Source: Cyclobacteriaceae bacterium
GTDB lineage: Bacteria > Bacteroidota > Bacteroidia > Cytophagales > Cyclobacteriaceae
NCBI GenBank assembly: GCA_026989535.1
Contig: JALSJD010000136.1
Location: 1 to 56,595 of the forward strand
DNA: 56,595 nt
Direction of reading: 5' to 3'
Both the position numbers and the translations under genes were made by a program. Each line of letters opens with the position of its first letter. The stretch's first letter is position 1. Below the pieces are notes generated by a model. That model searched no databases. It was given only the letters and a program-made list of their open reading frames with translations, and was not told the DNA's origin. Below are positions 50,593 to 56,595 of this stretch, piece after piece.

Positions 50593-51174
50593 TTATTTTT
50601 TCAACTTTTTCTTTGTATTATAATACCTGTTAAACTTGTTTTGAAGGTAAGTTAGCGGGCCTACCAAATCAGTTTCGCCATCGCCTGTAGATAGCTGTTT
50701 GGCATACTTATTAACCACAGGAAGTGCTAAATTTATATTCCCTTCGGGCATATTTAAACTCAATATTTCTTGTTTAAATTGCTCCAAGTTTTTAGTTCCC
50801 ATTATGGTTACTGCGTTTAGCCATACTGCATCTGTAATCATTACCACATCAATGGAGTGATTTTTAAAATCATTATCTTCCTTTAAATAATACACATAAT
50901 CTTGATGCTGGGCAGTTGAAAACACAATGGTATCAGATTTACTCATTTTAATTGAAAAAGAGCCATTTTGTTTGCTAACAGCTCCGTAGCCTTGTGTTTT
51001 ATTAAAAACAATTACTAACGATAATGTGCCATTTATAGGGTGAATACAGTTTACTTTACCACTTAACGTAATGGTAGATGCTCCCCCTGTTATGTTTTGA
51101 GCATCCGCTATTGTAACATTTGAGCCAATTACTAACAATACTAACAAACTGCAATATAGATATTGTGCTTTCAT
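50593..51174 (-). CDS. Exported protein with carboxypeptidase-regulatory-like domain
   Basis: 193 residues, signal peptide to about residue 26 (IADAQ). Residues about 32-115 follow the CarboxypepD_reg pattern: ITLSGKVNCIHPINGTLSLV, GYGAVSKQNGSFSIKMSKSD, TIVFSTAQHQDYV. The C-terminal half (EQFKQEILSLNMPEGNINLA ... YLQNKFNRYYNTKKKLKK) is helical and basic. Proteins of this build are common in Bacteroidota and of unknown role. Confidence 0.7.
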   Translation of the reverse strand: MKAQYLYCSLLVLLVIGSNVTIADAQNITGGASTITLSGKVNCIHPINGTLSLVIVFNKTQGYGAVSKQNGSFSIKMSKSDTIVFSTAQHQDYVYYLKEDNDFKNHSIDVVMITDAVWLNAVTIMGTKNLEQFKQEILSLNMPEGNINLALPVVNKYAKQLSTGDGETDLVGPLTYLQNKFNRYYNTKKKLKK

Positions 51175-51301
51175 AATATACTGGATTATTACTTCTCTAA
51201 ATTTTAGTTACTGGTGTATCTTAAAAAACTTAACTAAACTTCGTTATTCTTGGAAGCATCGGTCTCAAACTACCTGATAGATTCTCTGTAAGCAATTACA
51301 G

Positions 51302-51326
51302 ATTCCTGCCTCCGCAGGAATGACGA
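51302..51326. repeat. Short palindromic repeat, AATGACG family
   Basis: ATTCCTGC-CTCC-GCAGGAAT followed by GACGA, matching 44643-44667 except in the loop. It lies in the gap between two exported-protein genes. Confidence 0.6.
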
Positions 51327-51342
51327 TACGGTTTTTTTGCAA

Positions 51343-51786
51343 TTAACTTTTGCTTTTGAACTTTTTATAATTCTCTTCATTGGCAAAATAATATACTGCA
51401 CCGGTTTCTTCAGATGCTAGTACAATGTAGGCCTCCACTTTATCAACCTTTTCATTGGTTAATGGGTCAATTCCATATCTGTACTTATCAGAATCCTGTA
51501 ATTTGCTTACACACATTTCGCAGCAGCCATAGTATATTTTATCTCCTACAGGAACCGGGTATTGTTTCCTACCCATAAAAGCATCATTTACCATGCACAC
51601 CAGTTCTGTAGATAACCTTACATCTACTTTAGAGGCATCAACTGCAGGAGGGGTGTCATGGGGTGGTAATTGAGTAGTTATTGATTCTGATGATGTAGTT
51701 TCTTCCTTTACACTTTCAGAGCTTTGGCAAGACACAAGGACGATTCCTAGTGCAAAAACGATTAATGTTGATTTTATAGTATTCAT
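51343..51786 (-). CDS. TRASH-like metal-binding lipoprotein
   Basis: 147 residues. Lipobox IVLVSC (Cys about 20), a Ser/Thr/Pro linker, then a metal-binding part: VCMVNDAFMGRKQYPVPVGD, KIYYGCCEMCVSKLQDSDKY. The Cys/Met pattern with YYGCCEMC matches TRASH/YHS-type copper-sensing domains of MlpB-like lipoproteins. It is in the copper-efflux neighbourhood and probably binds Cu(I) or Ag(I) at the outer membrane. Confidence 0.8.
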   Translation of the reverse strand: MNTIKSTLIVFALGIVLVSCQSSESVKEETTSSESITTQLPPHDTPPAVDASKVDVRLSTELVCMVNDAFMGRKQYPVPVGDKIYYGCCEMCVSKLQDSDKYRYGIDPLTNEKVDKVEAYIVLASEETGAVYYFANEENYKKFKSKS

Positions 51787-51833
51787 CTTATTTTTAGTTA
51801 GTACCTGAGAAGAGGGTCTAGTTTTTAACCCTG

Positions 51834-51993
51834 AGGAACTGTAAAGAAATAACTTGCACAGTCACCCTTATTCTTTTTGCCCCTGATTGCGTTAAAAAAT
51901 AATTGCGTAATGCTACTATGCGCAAATTTTTTACCTTATCAAGAACAAAAATAATTAAGGCTTTTATGCACAACTTATTTCTTTACAGTTCCT
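51834..51993. mobile_element. MITE-like element family 1, copy 2 (160 bp)
   Basis: Perfect 19-bp terminal inverted repeats (AGGAACTGTAAAGAAATAA and complement). Same length as the copy at 2550-2709 with nine substitutions by hand count. It splits the copper cluster between the DUF3347 gene and the TRASH-like lipoprotein gene, so it may alter their cotranscription. Confidence 0.85.
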
Positions 51994-52039
51994 AACCTAA
52001 CTTTTCGACCCTCTCTCAGGATTTTGTCTTTATATTTAT

Positions 52040-52615
52040 TTAGTTCAATACTTCTTTAGTTGATCCACAGGTAAGCATCATACTACCATAGTAAGGATTT
52101 TTAATATCTTTACTGTTGCTTAACCAGCTAGCTTTTGCCATTGGGCAATGTTGATAATAAACGGTTTCGCCCACACCAAATGCTTTTACAGATTTATACA
52201 AACCCTCAGAAACACCAGCGTACAGCTTGCGTTGTTCTGCAATATCATCCGATGCATTAATAGTTTTTAACCCTTCATTTATGGGTTTCATATACCCCAT
52301 CCAAGCCTTATGTGCATCGCCTTTAAGTAGGCTCATATCCACCTTCTTCATTTGGTTGCTCATTGCATCAGATTTTGATTTAACAGCATCAGCATCACCT
52401 GCAACAAATGCACTATTAAGTGCTAAACCAGCCTGATAAACAGCATTTAGCTGTTTTTGAAAATCAGCACTTACTTCATAATGCTTAACCTGCCCATCTT
52501 CATGGTTCATACTCTTTTTATCATGATTCATGTCATGATGCGAATGGTCTTGTGCCATTACACTTAGGGGCAGAATTAAAGCCCCAACTACGAATCCTAC
52601 AATTTGCTTTTTCAT
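52040..52615 (-). CDS. DUF3347 protein with His-rich N-terminus
   Basis: 191 residues, signal peptide to about 21 (SVMAQ), then HSHHDMNHDKKSMNHEDG, a His/Met-rich copper-binding-like stretch. The DUF3347 domain (about 45-190) ends YYQHCPMAKASWLSNSKDI, KNPYYGSMMLTCGS, with Cys, His and Met able to hold metal. It resembles the C-terminal domain fused to CusB next door. Probably a periplasmic copper-binding partner of the efflux pump. Confidence 0.88.
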   Translation of the reverse strand: MKKQIVGFVVGALILPLSVMAQDHSHHDMNHDKKSMNHEDGQVKHYEVSADFQKQLNAVYQAGLALNSAFVAGDADAVKSKSDAMSNQMKKVDMSLLKGDAHKAWMGYMKPINEGLKTINASDDIAEQRKLYAGVSEGLYKSVKAFGVGETVYYQHCPMAKASWLSNSKDIKNPYYGSMMLTCGSTKEVLN

Positions 52616-52670
52616 TTTATTTTTGTTTTATAGTTTATTTATTTATAACTAATCAGGTATTAAAACACCT

Positions 52671-52770
52671 TTTTGCCACTAAAGCACTAATTCTCTAAGG
52701 AACACTAAGAATTTGCCCTTTAAATATCTTATTTTGTGCTTCTTCGAGCCTTCGAGCCTTCGTGGCAACG
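52671..52770. repeat. Decayed intergenic repeat (GCCACTAA... type)
   Basis: TTGCCACTAAAGCACTAA ... GAGCCTTCGTGGCAA forms an imperfect inverted repeat with a duplicated CGAGCCTT; a related copy is near 2427-2520. Confidence 0.5.
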
Positions 52771-52794
52771 TTTTCTCTAACTGAATAGTAACAT

Positions 52795-54645
52795 TTATTT
52801 TAAAGTTTCTTTTGTTTCACCGCAACTAAGCATAGCATCGCCATAATACGGGTTTTTTATTTCTGATTCTAAGCTTAACCAATAGGCACCTTCGCCATTT
52901 TTAGACATTGGGCAAAATTGGTAGTAAACATTTAGCCCGGTTATATTAAACATTGTAATGGTTTTATAAACGCCTTCTGTTAAATCGGCAAACGCCAGCC
53001 TTTGTGCTTCTACATCGCTCAAAGCAATAATTTTATCCAAATTGCCGTCTATGGGCTTCTTCATATCCATCCACATTATGTGGTTATCGCCTTTTAGCAA
53101 GGCCATATCAACCTTAGCCATGGTTTTTTTCATGGTTTTGGCTTTAGCTACAGCTGCTTTAGAATCGGTTGCTACAAAGGCATCTTTTAAAGCTAAATAC
53201 GAAGTAACTACACCAGAAATTTGCGTTTTAAACTTAGCATCAACTTCCATATCCATTTTCATAGAGGTTTCCTCTTTGGCATCACCCTCTTTGGCTTCCT
53301 TTTTCTCTTTCTTGGAATCACCTCCCATATCCATACCGGCCATACCGCCCATAGATTGCTTGCCTCCTGAGGGGTTCATCATGCTTTTTTCGCCTTTGAG
53401 TTGTGCAGCCGCATCAATTTTAAATACGCCATTGGTGGCCACAAGTTCACCATCATTCAGGCCTTCCAGCACCACATAAGAGTCGCCTGCATCTGCTCCC
53501 AGTGTTATTTCAGTAAACCTGAACATATTTTGATGATTATTGGTACGCACATATACTACCGACTTTTTGCCGCTCCACAATACGGCAGATTTAGGCACAA
53601 GTAACTGATCTCCGCTACCGGGCAGCATTGTTTTTAACCTACCCGAAGCCAACATTTCGGGCTTTAGCAAATCCTTAGGATTATTTAATTCGGCACGAAC
53701 ACCAGCAACCCTGCTCTTGGGGTTTAACACAGGATCGATAAATGTAACTGTGCTTTCAAATACCTTGTTTGGAATGGATTTAATTTTAAATTTGATTTTA
53801 TCTTTTAACTTTATCCATGGTATATCGTTTTCATAGGCATCAAACATTATCCATACACGGCTCAAGTCAATAATCTCAAACAGAGAGGTTCCTTCTTTTA
53901 CATAATCACCCAACGAAACCATTCGCATAGTAACAGTGCCAGTTAAAGGGGAGAGCACATCAAAGTAGAACTTTACGTTGCCAGAGTTCACTATATCATC
54001 AATCTGTTTATCAGTTAAATCCCAAAGTTTAAGTTTGTTACGTGCTGCCTTATAATAGCCAGGGTTGGTTTCTTGAAACTTAAAAGCTTCAAACAGTTCT
54101 CGCTGGGCTGTAACTAATTGAGGGGAATATATTTGAGCCAGCACTTGTCCTTTCCGAACTTTCTGACCCGTAAAGTTTACGTACAACTTTTCTATCCTTC
54201 CTGAAAACCTTGACGTTAACTCAGAAATTCTGCGCTCATCGGGCATTACCTTGCCCGGGAGGTAAATTTCTTTGTATGGAGCTTTCTTTTCTACCGGAGT
54301 TGTAGATACCTCCGCAATTTTCATAGCTGAATTAGAGAGTTTTACAGTATAATCACCATCTCCATTGTCCTCTCCATCATCCGTATCCATAGGAACTAGC
54401 TCCATCCCACATAAAGGGCAATCACCAGGTTTTTCCATTTTAATTTGGGGGTGCATAGCACAAGTCCATAATGTACCCGGAGCATGTTCCATGGCACTAT
54501 GGTCTTCAGTTGATGATTCGGTTCCTGCATTACCACCACCAAAAAGCAGGCTCCCTGCCGAAATTCCAATGACAAAGATGATAGCGAAGGATAACAGGAG
54601 GTGTTCAGACATCCAGTTTTTAATGCTATTTAATATATTATTCAT
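52795..54645 (-). CDS. cusB: CusB-like RND efflux adaptor with HMBD and DUF3347 domains
   Basis: 616 residues. N-terminal membrane anchor (about 12-30), then a heavy-metal-binding domain TCAMHPQIKMEKPGDCPLCG (about 60-80). The adaptor core (about 100-425) has barrel-sandwich and beta-barrel segments (ISELTSRFSGRIEKLYVNFT, GQKVRKGQVLAQIYSPQLV, AAQLKGEKSM). A Met/Gly/Lys-rich linker (about 425-470) leads into a C-terminal DUF3347 domain (YYQFCPMSKNGEGAYWLS). It should link CusA to the outer-membrane channel and deliver Cu(I)/Ag(I). The double metal-binding decoration is a Bacteroidota feature. Confidence 0.93.
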   Translation of the reverse strand: MNNILNSIKNWMSEHLLLSFAIIFVIGISAGSLLFGGGNAGTESSTEDHSAMEHAPGTLWTCAMHPQIKMEKPGDCPLCGMELVPMDTDDGEDNGDGDYTVKLSNSAMKIAEVSTTPVEKKAPYKEIYLPGKVMPDERRISELTSRFSGRIEKLYVNFTGQKVRKGQVLAQIYSPQLVTAQRELFEAFKFQETNPGYYKAARNKLKLWDLTDKQIDDIVNSGNVKFYFDVLSPLTGTVTMRMVSLGDYVKEGTSLFEIIDLSRVWIMFDAYENDIPWIKLKDKIKFKIKSIPNKVFESTVTFIDPVLNPKSRVAGVRAELNNPKDLLKPEMLASGRLKTMLPGSGDQLLVPKSAVLWSGKKSVVYVRTNNHQNMFRFTEITLGADAGDSYVVLEGLNDGELVATNGVFKIDAAAQLKGEKSMMNPSGGKQSMGGMAGMDMGGDSKKEKKEAKEGDAKEETSMKMDMEVDAKFKTQISGVVTSYLALKDAFVATDSKAAVAKAKTMKKTMAKVDMALLKGDNHIMWMDMKKPIDGNLDKIIALSDVEAQRLAFADLTEGVYKTITMFNITGLNVYYQFCPMSKNGEGAYWLSLESEIKNPYYGDAMLSCGETKETLK

Positions 54646-54673
54646 AATCCTTATGGTTTATATTTTAATGTTT

Positions 54674-55966
54674 TTATTTCTTTCCGGTTAAATAAGTAAT
54701 AAAGGCAACCGCTGTATTTTGGTCGGCTCGTGCTTTTTCTATTTCAAGCTCGTAGGTAAGCTTTTGACGATCCATACGTAGTACTTCTTCAAAATCTTTG
54801 CCCATGGTAGTAAACTCCACGAGCAAAATATCAAGCGATTGGTTGGCCAGCCTGGTTAAATAGGCATAAAGTGCCACTCTTCGTTGAGAATCTAGGTAAT
54901 CTCTATACCCTTTTTCGAGTTCGGTATTTAATCGGTTAAGCTTGTCTTCTTTCTGCTGAACAACCGATGTTTTTAGTAACTCTTTCTCGTTTACCATTGC
55001 TTTATATTTTTTACGGTAAAGAGGTATTTGCACTCCAATTTGAGGAAATATAAAAGCATCTTGTCCGTTTCCAGAGAAATCGGGTACATCCGTTCGTTTG
55101 CCGACATTGGTGTAAGAAACCCCAAGACTAAACGAAGGAAGCCCCATTTTTCGAGCTACTTCAATCTCACTGTTTAATGCACCCATTTCAAAATCAAGCT
55201 TTCTTAAACTTGGGTTTTGAGCCATAATTGAATCAAGTAAAACGGCTTTAGTCTCCTCAAAATCGATTGTTAACAGTGTATCGGGTATTTCTATTGTAAA
55301 CACAGAATCTGTATTTAACAATTCGATAAACTCTGCCAAAACAGGTTTGCGAGTATCTTCAAGGTATTTAAGCTCATTGTCAAGCTCAGCCAAATCCATC
55401 TCAACCCTAAGTAAATCAACTGCACTGCCGGTACCTGCCTCCAACCGTACATTGGCTAACCCTCTGAAAGATTTTAGCAATTCTATGTTTTCATTGGTAA
55501 TCCTAATGGCTGCTTCGAGCACGTAAAACTCGTAATAGGTAGATCTAACATTAAAGAACAATTTGTTACGCTCCTCTTCAAATATTTCGAACCTGCTCTT
55601 GGCAAGTTGTGCCATTGCATTTTCCTGCTCGCCCAATTGGCCAAACCACGGAAATGCCTGACTTATGCCCACTCCGGCCGTTGTAGGCCCAACCCTTGTT
55701 TCGGTAGGGCTGGCAAAGATGCTAAAAAGCACTTTGGGATCCGGCAGAGCTTTTGCCTGAGGCAATCGTTCCATTGCCGCCAGATACTGGCTAAATATTG
55801 ATTTCAACAGAGGGTTATTCTCTGCAGAAATTTCTAAATATGTATCCAACGGGCTGCTGGCAGAAACTGTATCAACTGAATTTGTTGATTGCTGCGCCAA
55901 TACCGCTTGCACACCACAAAGCATACTAAGCAGTATTATAATTATATGTGTTATACTATTTTTCAT
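54674..55966 (-). CDS. cusC: TolC/CusC-like outer-membrane efflux protein
   Basis: 430 residues, signal peptide to about 24 (QAVLAQ). The OEP fold has two repeats of long helices and membrane strands: AAMERLPQAKALPDPKVLFS, LRVEMDLAELDNELKYLEDT, LRKLDFEMGALNSEIEVARK, and FPQIGVQIPLYRKKYKAMV. It is encoded between cusA and cusB on one strand with 28 and 14 bp gaps. It forms the exit duct of the CusCBA copper/silver pump. Confidence 0.9.
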   Translation of the reverse strand: MKNSITHIIIILLSMLCGVQAVLAQQSTNSVDTVSASSPLDTYLEISAENNPLLKSIFSQYLAAMERLPQAKALPDPKVLFSIFASPTETRVGPTTAGVGISQAFPWFGQLGEQENAMAQLAKSRFEIFEEERNKLFFNVRSTYYEFYVLEAAIRITNENIELLKSFRGLANVRLEAGTGSAVDLLRVEMDLAELDNELKYLEDTRKPVLAEFIELLNTDSVFTIEIPDTLLTIDFEETKAVLLDSIMAQNPSLRKLDFEMGALNSEIEVARKMGLPSFSLGVSYTNVGKRTDVPDFSGNGQDAFIFPQIGVQIPLYRKKYKAMVNEKELLKTSVVQQKEDKLNRLNTELEKGYRDYLDSQRRVALYAYLTRLANQSLDILLVEFTTMGKDFEEVLRMDRQKLTYELEIEKARADQNTAVAFITYLTGKK

Positions 55967-55980
55967 TTTTTTAAATTTGT

Positions 55981-56595
55981 TTAGGATTTAAGTTGCTTAG
56001 TAACTACACGCTCCTGCCACATACTGTAAAGCACAGGTACTATAAACATGGTCATTACTTGTAGCAGCATCCCTCCAAAAGAAGGAATGGCCATAGGTAC
56101 CATAATATCAGCACCCTTACCAGTAGAGGAAAGTATGGGAATTAGTGCAATAACTGCTACGGCTGTGGTCATAACTGCGGGGCGAACCCGATTTATACCA
56201 GCATGCAGTATAGCTGTTCGAACTGCTTCTACTGTTTGCGGTTTTTCTTTTTCAAAGCCTTGCTTAATGTAGGTTCCCATAAGTACACCATCATCGGTAG
56301 CTATGCCAAATAAGGCTATAAACCCTACCCAAACAGCTACACTTAAATTAATGGTATGCATTTGGAAAAGGTTACGCATTTCTACCTCGGCAATGGAAAA
56401 GTTCATAAACCAATCCTGCCCATAAAACCATATCATAATAAAGCCACCAGCAAAAGCCACAAATATTCCTGAGAATACCATCAATGTAGGCTGTACTTTG
56501 CCGAACTGGAAATACAGAATCATAAAAATGGCTATTAGTGATATGGGTACTACAATGGCTAATCGTTTGGTAGCACGAATTTGATTTTCGTAATT
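55981..56595 (-). CDS. cusA: CusA-like RND heavy-metal efflux pump, C-terminal part
   Basis: The reading frame stays open to the right edge, so the 5' part lies outside the window; 204 residues are visible. The visible part starts NYENQIRATKRLAIVVPISL and covers the last transmembrane helices (FIALFGIATDDGVLMGTYIK, VRPAVMTTAVAVIALIPILS, IMVPMAIPSFGGMLLQVMTM). GIATDDGVLM is the family loop between helices 10 and 11. It is the proton-driven inner-membrane pump for Cu(I)/Ag(I), first gene of the cusA-cusC-cusB order here. Confidence 0.93.
   Translation of the reverse strand, partial: NYENQIRATKRLAIVVPISLIAIFMILYFQFGKVQPTLMVFSGIFVAFAGGFIMIWFYGQDWFMNFSIAEVEMRNLFQMHTINLSVAVWVGFIALFGIATDDGVLMGTYIKQGFEKEKPQTVEAVRTAILHAGINRVRPAVMTTAVAVIALIPILSSTGKGADIMVPMAIPSFGGMLLQVMTMFIVPVLYSMWQERVVTKQLKS

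Noticed and set aside
53042-53479. 145-codon ORF antisense to cusB
   Set aside because: Shadow of the Lys/Met-rich linker and DUF3347 coding region.
1-56595. tRNA, rRNA, tmRNA or riboswitch genes
   Set aside because: I scanned the intergenic regions by eye for tRNA T-loop consensus and clear aptamer shapes and found none; a covariance-model search would be decisive.

Overview
The window is AT-rich DNA from a member of the Bacteroidota, most likely a gliding or surface-associated Cytophagales-type bacterium. I infer this from gene content: a PorP/SprF protein beside a large adhesin with a gliding-type C-terminal domain, a subtilase with a type IX sorting domain, a TonB-dependent receptor with a carboxypeptidase-like plug extension, a fused ResB-CcsA cytochrome c biogenesis protein, DUF5777/YceI/SprB-repeat proteins and almost no Shine-Dalgarno sequences. 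The species cannot be named from the sequence.

Layout. 1-2.7 kb: a tyrosine recombinase divergent from a small zinc-finger-like protein, then palindromic intergenic DNA. 2.7-9.4 kb: cyclophilin, a GH20-derived lipoprotein without a catalytic barrel, a retropepsin-like protease with PDZ domain, and a type IX adhesin/PorP pair. 9.5-18 kb: dipeptidase E, a TrpF-like protein, an operon of lipoprotein, type IX subtilase and ribulose-phosphate epimerase, a REP-associated tyrosine transposase (RAYT) surrounded by its REP palindromes, and a TonB-dependent receptor. 18-24 kb: an IS66/IS110 remnant, DUF6452/DUF6048-like pair, lysoplasmalogenase, MFS transporter, YoeB/YefM toxin-antitoxin pair and prfB with its programmed +1 frameshift. 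24-27.8 kb: BlaI/M56 regulator pair followed by an insertion-sequence graveyard. 27.9-33.4 kb: DEAD-box helicase, a ClC protein with four CBS motifs, a STAS-like protein, MscS, and a nearly perfect 213-bp tandem duplication. 33.5-37.6 kb: a two-component locus containing two small exported peptides. 37.8-45.4 kb: amidohydrolase, CcsBA, ammonium transporter, CDGSH protein. 45.4 kb to the end: a redox and copper-handling island (DUF5777, YceI, cytochrome-like SprB protein, TRASH-like lipoprotein, DUF3347 protein, CusB, TolC/CusC, CusA), running off the right edge.

The most interesting locus is 33.5-36.7 kb. A NarL-type response regulator and a TPR-containing membrane histidine kinase flank two tandem 45-codon genes. 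Both encode a signal sequence followed by a short variable part and the same C-terminus (E/D)SQIxIEVVND. Upstream lies a 14-mer present twice direct and once inverted, so that two alternative hairpins are possible. I know of no described system of this form and propose it as a candidate peptide-sensing module; function is inference.

Non-coding DNA is rich in repeats: a 160-bp MITE-like element in two copies (94 percent identical), a second 161-162-bp MITE-like family with fragments, RAYT-associated REPs including one 27 kb away, a dispersed repeat of about 100 bp, a perfect 28-bp repeat and short AATGACG-ended palindromes.
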